Shown here piece after piece: positions 56,136-64,000 of a stretch of DNA of 64,000 nucleotides. The notes below the pieces were generated by a model. The model had not been told where the DNA came from and did no database searches. It worked only from the letters and a program-made list of their open reading frames with translations. Source of the DNA: Luteibacter sp. (GTDB lineage: Bacteria; Pseudomonadota; Gammaproteobacteria; Xanthomonadales; Rhodanobacteraceae); NCBI RefSeq assembly GCF_009912395.1, contig NZ_WNDO01000018.1:1-64000 (forward strand). Direction: 5' to 3'. The position numbers and the translations under genes were made by a program. Each line of letters opens with the position of its first letter. Within the stretch, counting starts at the first letter, position 1.

Positions 56136-57842
56136 ATGACCCATGCTCCGTCGTGGCGCGTGCTTGCCGCGAGCCTTTTCCTCGTCATCGGCGGCGGTAC
56201 GGCCGCCGCCCAGGACAAGGCGCCGCCCGCGCCGTCACGTGGCCCTGGCCATGCCGCCATCGCCAGCGCCAACTACCTCGCCACCAACGCCGGCTTTGAA
56301 GTGCTGGCCAAGGGCGGCAATGCGTTCGACGCCGCCGTGGCGGTCTCCTCCACGCTCGCCGTGGTGGAACAGCAAAGTTCCGGCATCGGTGGTGGCTTCA
56401 TGGCCCTATTGCACCGCGCTTCCGATAACCGCAACACCTTCATCGACGCCCGCGAAACCGCGCCGAAGGCGGTGGACATGAAGGATTACATCGGCAAGGA
56501 CGGCAAGCCCAACCGCGACGCCTCCACGCGCGGCCCGTTGTCCGCCGGCATCCCGGGCGAACCGGCTGGCCTGGTCTGGATGGCCGAGCACTACGGCAAG
56601 CTGCCCTTGTCCGAATCGCTGGCCCCCGCGATCCGCATCGCGAAGGAAGGCTTCCAGCCCGATAGTCGCTTCCTCAACACCATCGCCGAACACAAGGACA
56701 CGCTGTTGCGCTGGCCCGCCTCCGCCGCGGTGCTGCTGCCGGGTGGCAAGGCGCCGGAGCAGGGCTGGACCCTGAAGCAGCCCGACCTGGCGAAAACCCT
56801 CGAACGCATCGCGGCGAAGGGGCACGACGGTTTCTACAAGGGCGATACGGCGAAGCTGCTGATCTCCTCCACGCGCAAGGCCGGTGGCAAGTGGACCGCC
56901 GCCGACCTGGAAGGCTACAAGGTCAAGGAGCGCGAACCGCTCAGCGTCGACTACAAGGGCTACCGTATCGTCACCGCGCCGCCGCCGTCGTCCGGTGGCG
57001 TCGCCATCGCCGAAGTGCTCAACATCCTGTCCGGCTACGATCTCACCAAGCTCGATGCCGCGCACTCGTTGCACTACACGATCGAGGCGATGCGCCGCGC
57101 CTTCCGCGACCACAACGAATACCTCGGCGATCCCGATTTCGTGAAGATGCCGCTCGACATGCTGTTGTCGAAGCACTACGCTGATGGCCTGCGCGCCACC
57201 ATCGCACCGGACAAAGCCACGCCATCCGACCTGCTACCGCCGGCTATGGCGCCTGAGCCGGGCATGCACACCACGCACTTCTCGGTGATCGACGCCGACG
57301 GCAACATGGTGGCATCCACGCTCACGGTGAACCTGGAGTTCGGCTCGGGTTTCATCGCCGCCGGTACCGGCGTGATCCTCAACGACGAGATGGACGACTT
57401 CGCGCTCGTGCCCGGCCAGCCCAATGCCTATGGCCTGCGCGACTCCTGGGCGAACGCGCCCGAGCCGGGCAAGCGCATGCTCTCGTCGATGTCGCCGAGC
57501 TTCGTCTTCGGTGCCGACCGCACCGCCATCATCGGCTCGCCGGGTGGCTCGACGATCATCACCCAGGTGCTCGAAGGCATCCTCGCCTTCATCGATGGCA
57601 AGAACGCCGACCAGATCGTGGCGCAGAAGCGCTACCACCATCAGTACCTGCCCGATCGCGTCGACGTGGAGCCGGGTGCATTCGACGACGCCACCGCGAA
57701 GGCGCTCACGGCGATGGGCCACGTGCTGAAGGATCGTTCGCCCTGGGGCTTCATGAACGTGGTGACCTGGGACCACCGCACGAACACCCTCGACGCGGCC
57801 AGCGATCCGCGTCGCCCGTCCGGCCTTGGCAAGGTGCAGTGA
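56136..57842 (+). CDS. ggt: Gamma-glutamyltranspeptidase
   Basis: The 568-aa protein has a signal peptide ([17 protein letters not shown]) and the Ntn-hydrolase processing site with Thr nucleophile ([20 protein letters not shown]). [17 protein letters not shown] block binds the gamma-glutamyl substrate. Cleaves itself to two subunits in the periplasm and transfers or hydrolyses glutathione gamma-glutamyl groups. Confidence 0.94.
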   Translation: MTHAPSWRVLAASLFLVIGGGTAAAQDKAPPAPSRGPGHAAIASANYLATNAGFEVLAKGGNAFDAAVAVSSTLAVVEQQSSGIGGGFMALLHRASDNRNTFIDARETAPKAVDMKDYIGKDGKPNRDASTRGPLSAGIPGEPAGLVWMAEHYGKLPLSESLAPAIRIAKEGFQPDSRFLNTIAEHKDTLLRWPASAAVLLPGGKAPEQGWTLKQPDLAKTLERIAAKGHDGFYKGDTAKLLISSTRKAGGKWTAADLEGYKVKEREPLSVDYKGYRIVTAPPPSSGGVAIAEVLNILSGYDLTKLDAAHSLHYTIEAMRRAFRDHNEYLGDPDFVKMPLDMLLSKHYADGLRATIAPDKATPSDLLPPAMAPEPGMHTTHFSVIDADGNMVASTLTVNLEFGSGFIAAGTGVILNDEMDDFALVPGQPNAYGLRDSWANAPEPGKRMLSSMSPSFVFGADRTAIIGSPGGSTIITQVLEGILAFIDGKNADQIVAQKRYHHQYLPDRVDVEPGAFDDATAKALTAMGHVLKDRSPWGFMNVVTWDHRTNTLDAASDPRRPSGLGKVQ

Positions 57843-57852
57843 GGTCGATGGC

Positions 57853-58704
57853 ATGAAGCTGTGGTCATTGACCGGCAACTCGCAACGCCTCGACGGCGGC
57901 GCCATGTTCGGCAACGCGCCGCACGCGATGTGGACGCGCTGGATTGAGCCCGACGAGCAGAATCGCATTCCGCTCGCCTGCCGCTGCCTGCTGGTGAAGA
58001 ACCTCGACGGGCATAACGTGCTGTTCGAAACCGGCATCGGTGCGTTCTTCGAGCCGGCCCTGCGCGAGCGCTACGGCGTGGTGGAAGATCGCCACGTGCT
58101 ACTCGAATCGCTCGCGCATGCGGGGCTCACCCACGAAGATATCGACGCGGTGGTGCTCTCACACCTGCACTTCGACCACGCGGGTGGCCTGCTTGCCGCA
58201 TGGGACGAGGGCCATCCGCCGCGCCTGCTGTTTCCGAACGCACGCTACCTGGTGGGTGCGGAGCATTGGGAACGTGCGCGCCAGCCGCATCCACGCGACC
58301 GTGCGTCGTTCATTCCCGAGCTGGTTCCGTTGCTTGAAGCCAGCGGGCGTCTTGAGTTGGTGCGCGAGGGCGAAACATCGTCGCTGGGGCCTTCGGTTCG
58401 CTTCAGTTTCTCCGAGGGACATACGCCCGGCCTCATGCTGGCCGAGGTCGGCGGCGTGGCGTTCTGCGCCGACCTGATCCCCGGGCGACCCTGGGTGCAC
58501 CTGCCGGTGACCATGGGTTACGACCGCTGGCCCGAAAAGCTCATCGACGAGAAGAAAGCCTTCCTCGACGACACGCTGGCGCGCGGTGTCCGGCTTTTCT
58601 TTACGCACGATCACGGTTGCGCGCTGGCGTCGGTGACGCGCGACGACAAGGGGCGCTACGGCGCCACCGACATTCATGAAAGCCTGGTCGGCCTGGACGT
58701 CTGA
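57853..58704 (+). CDS. Metallo-beta-lactamase-fold hydrolase
   Basis: The 283-aa protein has the metal-binding motif [10 protein letters not shown] (HxHxDH), a [11 protein letters not shown]is and the CADLIP Asp of an MBL fold. May be a lactonase-like or glyoxalase-like enzyme. Start 57853 is preferred to the longer frame. Follows ggt closely (10-nt gap). Confidence 0.85.
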   Translation: MKLWSLTGNSQRLDGGAMFGNAPHAMWTRWIEPDEQNRIPLACRCLLVKNLDGHNVLFETGIGAFFEPALRERYGVVEDRHVLLESLAHAGLTHEDIDAVVLSHLHFDHAGGLLAAWDEGHPPRLLFPNARYLVGAEHWERARQPHPRDRASFIPELVPLLEASGRLELVREGETSSLGPSVRFSFSEGHTPGLMLAEVGGVAFCADLIPGRPWVHLPVTMGYDRWPEKLIDEKKAFLDDTLARGVRLFFTHDHGCALASVTRDDKGRYGATDIHESLVGLDV

Positions 58705-58730
58705 CCGGTAAAGCGATGGGGCGGGGTAGC

Positions 58731-59783
58731 ATGGTCTTCAGCAAGACGAAAACATACGGACGCCATTGGCGATCGCGCATGATGGGCCTGGGGCTCATCC
58801 TGATCGCGTTGGCGTTATTGCTGTGGAATGAGCATCGGGCGATCGATTACGCCACCGCCCTGCAGAAGCAGGGCCCTGCGGTGCTCGACCTCGGCGACCA
58901 GGGACGCCCTTCGGCGGGCCAGTACGGTTCGCTGACGCGTGTGAGTGGCCTGCCGAAGATCATCGACGCGCCACACGACAAGGAGTTCGGCGTCCGCGCC
59001 GATTCCCCGCTGCTGGTCCGCCATGTGGAAATGTTCCAGTGGCGCGAGATCACTGTCGGCGGTGAGACGCACTACGAACTGGACTGGGTGGATCGTCCCG
59101 TCGATGCCGCGCGTTTCGCCAAGCCGGCAGGGCATGCCAATCCGGGCGCCTTTCCTATCCAGGGGCGGCAGTTCGAGGCGGGCGAGGTGAGGCTCGGCAA
59201 CTTCCGGCTGTCCACGCCGATCATTCGTGCGTTTCCCGGACGGATGACGGTACCGCCGGACGAACAACACCTCCCGGCCAATTTTGCCGCCACCTTCCAG
59301 CGTGCCGGCGATTATCTGGTCACCAGCGGCAAGCCAGAGCATCCGCGCCTGGGCGATCTGCGGGTGAGCTGGGAGGCCGTGCCGCTCCAGTCGATGACCG
59401 TGCTGGCCCGCATCGATGGCGAATTGCTTGCGCCAGGCGAGGCACAGGGTACGAATCCCGGTTTCGAGGTGCAGGTGGGCGAACGTACCCTGCGCGATGT
59501 GCTACCTGCCTTGCCTGAAGCGCCGACGGCCGTGATGACGTTACGGGTGCTCGCCGGCCTGCTGGCGTCCTTCGGTGTGTTGTTCCTCGCGGCCGGTAGC
59601 CGGGTGAAGGGAGACCCGCTGTTCGCGCTCGGCGTCGGTGCGGTCGTCGTCACCGCGACGGGTGGCTTGCTCTGGGTCACGCACGACGCCATGGCCAGCA
59701 GTGTATGGGCCCTGATGGCGGTGTTGGGCGCGGGCCTCGCCATCTGGCGTATGCAGCAACGCCCCGCATCGGGAGGACACTGA
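58731..59783 (+). CDS. TMEM43-family membrane protein
   Basis: The protein is about 350 aa with an N-terminal transmembrane helix (GLGLILIALALLLWNEHRAI) and a large extramembrane domain typical of TMEM43/LUMA (RHVEMFQWREITVGGETHYE, EVRLGNFRLSTPIIRAF). Three or four helices follow (ASFGVLFLAAGSRV, LFALGVGAVVVTATGGLLWV). Function in bacteria unknown. A start at 58716 is five codons earlier. Confidence 0.85.
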   Translation: MVFSKTKTYGRHWRSRMMGLGLILIALALLLWNEHRAIDYATALQKQGPAVLDLGDQGRPSAGQYGSLTRVSGLPKIIDAPHDKEFGVRADSPLLVRHVEMFQWREITVGGETHYELDWVDRPVDAARFAKPAGHANPGAFPIQGRQFEAGEVRLGNFRLSTPIIRAFPGRMTVPPDEQHLPANFAATFQRAGDYLVTSGKPEHPRLGDLRVSWEAVPLQSMTVLARIDGELLAPGEAQGTNPGFEVQVGERTLRDVLPALPEAPTAVMTLRVLAGLLASFGVLFLAAGSRVKGDPLFALGVGAVVVTATGGLLWVTHDAMASSVWALMAVLGAGLAIWRMQQRPASGGH

Positions 59784-59786
59784 CCC

Positions 59787-60197
59787 ATGCGCATCACTGG
59801 ACTTTACGCGGCGCTGTTCGCCTTGCTGGTCATCGGTCTCGCCCTGCGGGTGATGCTGTTGCGCCGTCGCAACGGGCTAGGCCTGGGCGATGGTGGCAAC
59901 CGCAGCGTGGCGTGCGCGATTCGCGCCCACGGCAACGCGGCCGAATACGTTCCCCTGGCCCTGCTGCTGATGCTCGTGCTTGAGCTCAACCAGACCTGGC
60001 CCTGGCTGTTGCATGCCTTCGGCATCGTGTTGCTGTTGGCGCGCCTGTACCACGCGCAGGGCCTGTCGAAGACGCCGGGTTCCTCTCCAGGGCGCACGGT
60101 CGGCGCGGCGGCCACCCTGTTGGTGATCCTGGCGATGGCCCTGCTTCTGCTCTGGCAATACGTGGCGATCCATCTTTTGTTGCCAGGCCTGGCCTGA
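59787..60197 (+). CDS. MAPEG family membrane protein
   Basis: The 136-aa protein has four hydrophobic helices and the MAPEG pattern (RAHGNAAEYVPLALLLMLVL, LHAFGIVLLLARLYHAQGLS). MAPEG proteins include glutathione-dependent enzymes; substrate unknown. Starts 3 nt after the TMEM43-like gene. Confidence 0.85.
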   Translation: MRITGLYAALFALLVIGLALRVMLLRRRNGLGLGDGGNRSVACAIRAHGNAAEYVPLALLLMLVLELNQTWPWLLHAFGIVLLLARLYHAQGLSKTPGSSPGRTVGAAATLLVILAMALLLLWQYVAIHLLLPGLA

Positions 60198-60243
60198 TCC
60201 GCCCACCGGTGCCGCTCCGCCGAGGCGGAGCAGCACCTTGCGA

Positions 60244-61860
60244 TCACAATTCCTGGTGGGCCGGATGCGTGGACGCATCGCCTGGTTCGCCCAGGACGCA
60301 TTCGGTACGCGAGGTGGTGGGTGTTTCGCCGGTCAGCAAGTAATGCGCCGCATGGCGGGTCGCGCAAGCGGCCATGGGCTGGCCGAGGCTGTTATGGCCT
60401 TGCAGGCCTCGGGTGATCAGCAGGTGGCTGTTGGGAAGTTGTTCCGCGATGGCTTCGGCGGCGCCCATCGGGGTGGCCCAGTCGCTGCTGGCGTGCATCA
60501 ACATGATCGACGGCAGGCGTTTGAGTACATCGAACGACGGGCGCGGGTGCGCGACATGCGGCCACGCGGCGCAGATCAGGCTCATCACCGCATCGTTGCC
60601 TCGCGGTAGTGCGACCTGCGTGTCCATGAAGCGCACACCCCGGCGGATCTCGTCGGGAGAAGCGCGCCAGATGGAGTCGTTGCAGTAGACGGCGAACATG
60701 GCGGCGGTGCCTCCGTAGGGTACGGGGCGTGGCGATTCGTTGTCCTGGAACAGCGCACCCGCCAGGGCGAACGCGTCCTTGCGCATCTCGCGATCGATAT
60801 CGTCCTGCTTATGGAAGGCATGCCTCATGAGGCGGTTGCGTAAGGCATCGAAGGATCGCTGGTCCTGGGGCATCGCTTGCCACTCGTCGGCGATGGCGAG
60901 CGCGGCGACGACATGTTCGGGAAACGAGATGGCCGGTGCCCAGAGGCGCCGCATGAACAAGGGCATGCCGATCAGCCTCTGGCGAATGGCCGGGCTGGAG
61001 GTTCCCAACCCATAGACCTCCGGCCGTTCGCTGGCGGGTTTGAGCGCGTCCGCGATCAGGGCGCGTTCGCGATAGATGTGCAGGCCGGCTTGCTGGAATA
61101 GCCAGCGTCGCTGGAAGTCGACGCTCGCGTCCAGCAACAGGCGACCGGTGTGTGCGGGATGCGTGGCGGCATACCAAGTGGCGACCCATGTGCCGTACGA
61201 CGTGGCGTAGAAGTGCGCCGTGGAAAGGCCCATGGCGGCGCGTACGGCCTCGATATCCTCGACCTGGGCCTCGGTATGGATCAGCGCGGCCTTCGGTCCG
61301 CACGAGTGGGCGAAAGCGCGCGTATCGGCGACGAGCGTACGCCAGGCCTCGTCATCGTCGGGCGCGAGCAAGGCTTGCGAGGCGTTTTCTCCCGTGAAGG
61401 CGACGCATTCCGGCCGGGTATCGTCCGTCAGGCCACGAGGTGTCACCGCGATGATGTCGTAGCGTTCGGCCAGACGGCGCAGGTCACCAAAGTTGGGGTC
61501 GGTGATGTCGACCGCGTTCCAATGCTTCGCCATCGACAGCAGGTACGACATGGGATCCACGCCGGGACCGCCAGGGTGATAGAACACCGTGCCTTCGTAT
61601 CGTTCCGGTTTCGCGGCGCGCACACGCAGGACGGGAAGTCGGACCTGTGGTGACGACACGGCGCCGCGGTCATGGGGTACCTGTATCCAGCCGCAGTCGA
61701 TGCGCGCGAACAGGTCGGGATCCAGCGAGGTGCCTGTTCCCAGGGTGCAGCGGCCCCAGCTCAGGACAGGGGCGGGGGAAGAGGGGGGATTCGTCGTGGC
61801 GTCGACGGAAAACGAGGCCATCGCCCCGAAGAGGGCGAAGGACAGAAGGCTTGGTTTCAT
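60244..61860 (-). CDS. Secreted alpha/beta hydrolase (tripeptidyl-peptidase-like)
   Basis: The 538-aa protein has a signal peptide (MKPSLLSFALFGAMASFSVD), an HPGGPGVDPM oxyanion region, nucleophile Ser in ATSYGTWVATWYA, Asp in HASSDWATPM and His in QGHNSLGQ, plus the C-terminal cap seen in tripeptidyl aminopeptidases. Probably cleaves peptides from N-terminus outside the cytoplasm. Confidence 0.85.
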   Translation of the reverse strand: MKPSLLSFALFGAMASFSVDATTNPPSSPAPVLSWGRCTLGTGTSLDPDLFARIDCGWIQVPHDRGAVSSPQVRLPVLRVRAAKPERYEGTVFYHPGGPGVDPMSYLLSMAKHWNAVDITDPNFGDLRRLAERYDIIAVTPRGLTDDTRPECVAFTGENASQALLAPDDDEAWRTLVADTRAFAHSCGPKAALIHTEAQVEDIEAVRAAMGLSTAHFYATSYGTWVATWYAATHPAHTGRLLLDASVDFQRRWLFQQAGLHIYRERALIADALKPASERPEVYGLGTSSPAIRQRLIGMPLFMRRLWAPAISFPEHVVAALAIADEWQAMPQDQRSFDALRNRLMRHAFHKQDDIDREMRKDAFALAGALFQDNESPRPVPYGGTAAMFAVYCNDSIWRASPDEIRRGVRFMDTQVALPRGNDAVMSLICAAWPHVAHPRPSFDVLKRLPSIMLMHASSDWATPMGAAEAIAEQLPNSHLLITRGLQGHNSLGQPMAACATRHAAHYLLTGETPTTSRTECVLGEPGDASTHPAHQEL

Positions 61861-61883
61861 GTGCGCGCTCCATGCGTGATGGT

Positions 61884-61906
61884 GACCACCGCCGATCGCG
61901 GTGGTC
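61884..61906. promoter_or_regulatory. Hairpin upstream of the secreted hydrolase
   Basis: GACCACCGC-CGATC-GCGGTGGTC forms a 9-bp stem 24 nt before the hydrolase start, with no following T-run on either strand. It may be a regulatory leader structure. Confidence 0.4.
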
Positions 61907-62004
61907 GTCCAACGTAACGATGGAGCTGCCGTACGGCAGCAAGGCATGCGCGCCGGATGGCGTGGTGACTTGCCGCCGGACGCCGTGGTGCGGAGCCGCC
62001 GCGA

Positions 62005-63279
62005 TCAGCCTTCGGAGGTAGCTGAGCCGTCGGCGAAGGCGTAGACGTGGTCTGCCCAGCCAGTGGCTTCGTGGTAAATCGTCGCCATGGTTTGCAGGTG
62101 CTGCTCGTCGAGCTCGTTCTCGCCTTCCAGTTCGCCCTGTTCCCAGTGGCGGATCTGGTCGAGGATCGGGGCGAACGGACCGACGCCTTCCAGCAGCGCC
62201 TCGCGGATTTCCAGGGCAAGCGGCAGGTGTTCGAGCACGTAGGCCATGGACACGTTCATGAGCGTGTCCAGCAGCGAGAACAGGCCCGCGGTGAACGCCA
62301 TCTCCTGCAGTTCGGGCTTCACGTTGCGGGCGAGCTTCTCGCACATGTGCGCGCGGATCAGCGCGAGGCGAAGCAGTTCCGGCGGACGCTCGTCCATGCC
62401 CGAGACGGCCATGGTGAAAATCCAGTTGCGCATGCGGTTCACGCCGAAGAACACCGCCGCCTGTTCCACCGATTTCAGCTGGCGGGGCAGGGCGAAGTAG
62501 GCGGAGTTCACGCAGCCCAGGAGCTTGTAGCTGAGGATCGCGTCGTCGCGGACGATCTTGCCCAGTTCGACCGGGCCGTTGTTGTCGTCCTGCAATGCGC
62601 CCATCAGGCGCAGCACGCCAAGCTTGCTGGGCGTGAGGCGCGGCATGTCCACGCGCTCCGGTCGCAGCAGGTACTTGCCCTGGAAACCGTCGACATCCTG
62701 ATCGGCGTAGTCGACGAAGGTCTCGTGGGTGTCGATGCCGGTGACGATCACCTTGACGCCGAACGCGTGGACGTAGTCCATGTGCGCGCGCGCGGCCACC
62801 GGGTGACGATGGTCGACCGCCACCTTGGCGAACTGCACGATGCGCAGCAGGGCGTCGACGCCCGCGCGGCGCTCGGGGTCGGCCGGAAGGTTGAAGTCTT
62901 CCAGCATGAACAGGCAGCCCTGGCTCTTCAGTTCGCGAAGGCGGGTCAGCAGTTGGTCGTCGAGGCCCACGTCGGCGCTGATGCTCGCACCCATGCGCGC
63001 GTTATGGCGCAGGATGTCGGCATGGGACAGAAGCAGGTCGCGCGACATGTGCAGGAACGCGCGGTTGTCGCGAACCAGGCGCTTCAGGCTGCCGTCCGCG
63101 ATGGCGCTCAGCGTGGCCTGCGTATGCGCGTGCGCCGCGGCGTCGATATCGCTGCCGGCGGGGCGGGGAAAAATAAGCTCGTAGGCAAACAACGCCTGCT
63201 TGCGGTCGAGGATCGGGATACGAACGATGGGAAGGATTCCGTCGTCGTTCACCGCGTTCGGCTGGGGATTCGCTGCCAT
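62005..63279 (-). CDS. HDOD regulator with degenerate EAL domain (YuxH-like)
   Basis: The 424-aa protein has an N-terminal EAL-like domain (IPILDRKQALFAYELIFPRP, about residues 20-210) in which the catalytic EAL and the DDFG-type Asp pairs are missing. A C-terminal HDOD domain follows (LTPSKLGVLRLMGALQDDNN, SVEQAAVFFGVNRMRNWIFT). YuxH-type proteins take part in c-di-GMP signalling and motility regulation. Here upstream of flgM-flgN on the same strand order. Confidence 0.85.
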   Translation of the reverse strand: MAANPQPNAVNDDGILPIVRIPILDRKQALFAYELIFPRPAGSDIDAAAHAHTQATLSAIADGSLKRLVRDNRAFLHMSRDLLLSHADILRHNARMGASISADVGLDDQLLTRLRELKSQGCLFMLEDFNLPADPERRAGVDALLRIVQFAKVAVDHRHPVAARAHMDYVHAFGVKVIVTGIDTHETFVDYADQDVDGFQGKYLLRPERVDMPRLTPSKLGVLRLMGALQDDNNGPVELGKIVRDDAILSYKLLGCVNSAYFALPRQLKSVEQAAVFFGVNRMRNWIFTMAVSGMDERPPELLRLALIRAHMCEKLARNVKPELQEMAFTAGLFSLLDTLMNVSMAYVLEHLPLALEIREALLEGVGPFAPILDQIRHWEQGELEGENELDEQHLQTMATIYHEATGWADHVYAFADGSATSEG

Positions 63280-63342
63280 GGATCTGGGTCGTGCGCCGTT
63301 CGGTGATTGCTTGACGGAAGGATTATCGCTGTTTCGGTCGAC

Positions 63343-63786
63343 TCAAACCTGTGCAAGCGTCGCGGAACGGAGTTTTATCCGCGTCGATCCATCGGGTCCG
63401 TAGGTGGACCCGCCCGGCGTGTCGCCGGAGATGAGCGCGAGGGCTTGGCGTACGTGGCCCATGCGCTGGCCGACGATGCGGCCGTTGACCTCGTTGATCT
63501 GCCGGCATTCGAGCAGGCGATCGATCGTGTGCGACCAGCGCGGATCGTTGAGCGAGTCGACGTTGGCGGCGTCGCTCAGGTGGCGACGCTCGACGTCGAG
63601 CTTCTCGATGCGATCCAGCGACTGGCTTTTCGCCCGGCCTGCGGCTTCGAGGGACGATGCATCGGCCTGGTCGAGCGCCATGCGCTCGTCGATCAGGCTG
63701 GCGTGCAAGGTGTCCACTTCATGGGCGAGTTCGTCCATGACGGCGCGGAGGGCCGCGTCGAAGTCGGAGGCGGGCGAGTCGGTCAT
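63343..63786 (-). CDS. flgN: Flagellar chaperone FlgN
   Basis: The 147-aa helical protein (ASDFDAALRAVMDELAHEVD..., ALDQADASSLEAAGRAKSQS, RLLECRQINEVNGRIVGQRM) matches FlgN, the FlgK/FlgL hook-filament junction chaperone. ATGA overlap with flgM. Confidence 0.9.
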   Translation of the reverse strand: MTDSPASDFDAALRAVMDELAHEVDTLHASLIDERMALDQADASSLEAAGRAKSQSLDRIEKLDVERRHLSDAANVDSLNDPRWSHTIDRLLECRQINEVNGRIVGQRMGHVRQALALISGDTPGGSTYGPDGSTRIKLRSATLAQV

Positions 63787-64000
63787 ACCTTGCCGCCGAG
63801 CTGGCCTTCCATCGCAAGAAACTTGCTGGCGATCGCCTGCGAGTCGGGCTTGTAGGTGCCTTCGGCCAGCTTCGCGCGGATGGCTTCCACCTTGGCGGTG
63901 TCGACGCCGTCACCGCGGCTGGCGGCGTCGAGCGCCTTGGCCGAGTCGGTGATCTTCACGCTGTCGTCGCTGGGACGGACACCGGTGGCGCCCTGGGCCT
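63783..64000 (-). CDS. flgM: Anti-sigma-28 factor FlgM, 3' part (cut by window edge)
   Basis: The open frame reaches the window edge. Visible residues read VRPSDDSVKITDSAKALDAA, VDTAKVEAIRAKLAEGTYKP and DSQAIASKFLAMEGQLGG, the FlgM C-terminal sigma-28-binding helix. Ends by overlapping the flgN start. Confidence 0.9.
   Translation of the reverse strand, partial: AQGATGVRPSDDSVKITDSAKALDAASRGDGVDTAKVEAIRAKLAEGTYKPDSQAIASKFLAMEGQLGGKV

Noticed and set aside
56406..57176. 256-aa minus-strand frame within ggt
   Set aside because: Shadow of a recognised enzyme gene.
62047..63306. 419-aa plus-strand frame opposite the HDOD gene
   Set aside because: Composition shadow; HDOD and EAL-like domains are on the minus strand.

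Overview
The window is high-GC gammaproteobacterial chromosome carrying one complete-looking lambdoid siphophage prophage. The host genes (yggX-mutY-asmA-like-ftsY, divergent rsmD-coaD, a bacterial ferredoxin, ggt, an EAL/HDOD regulator beside flgN-flgM) and the palindromic GCGCGCTTGCGCGC repeat elements suggest a Xanthomonadales member, probably Rhodanobacteraceae (Luteibacter/Dyella-like). That placement is inferred from gene content and style, not from a marker-gene comparison.

Positions 1-1040 are chromosome: the tail of an IS3-family transposase abutting a tiny, probably truncated secreted-peptide gene, then a small secreted protein and a repeat pair. The prophage lies between a 73-bp perfect direct repeat (1054-1126 and 45334-45406), which is the 3' part of tRNA-Phe(GAA). 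The two copies are offset by 44,280 bp, which is the element length. The intact tRNA is at the right junction (45357-45432, minus strand).

The prophage reads like lambda. A long leftward early operon (11468 down to 1550, minus strand) holds small accessory proteins, an SSB, RdgC, a DUF6378 protein, a zinc-ribbon microprotein, a DUF4224 protein and the integrase. Nearly all junctions are ATGA/GTGA stop-start overlaps. The immunity region (11509-14501) is bounded by two identical 18-bp operators. It contains cI, a MASE1-type membrane pseudokinase directly downstream of cI (the position of rexAB in lambda), and a secreted protein read towards it. Rightward from a probably leaderless cro come a CII-like gene, an O-like replication protein with internal iterons, a DnaB helicase, Ref-like and RusA-like nucleases, and a Q-like antiterminator. 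Then follow lysis (holin, SAR endolysin, Rz with an embedded Rz1), HNH and a putative cos site, terminase, an HK97-type head, and a long-tail module with a -1 frameshift tail chaperone (G/GT), a 1199-aa tape measure, an NlpC peptidase, a lipoprotein, gpJ and a tail fibre with an S74 chaperone. The right end carries an SRAP/HMCES-type gene.

Right of the tRNA is ordinary chromosome: yggX, mutY, asmA-like, ftsY, rsmD, coaD, a lipoprotein, a flavin monooxygenase/MarR divergent pair, LysR/esterase, membrane proteins, ferredoxin, ggt, a metallo-beta-lactamase-fold protein, TMEM43-like, MAPEG, a secreted peptidase-like hydrolase, an HDOD regulator, flgN and the 3' part of flgM. The most promising undescribed biology is the cI-MASE1-secreted-protein immunity cassette. 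Next are a stem-loop/RBS element repeated in front of three early genes and a winged-helix/J-domain phage protein.
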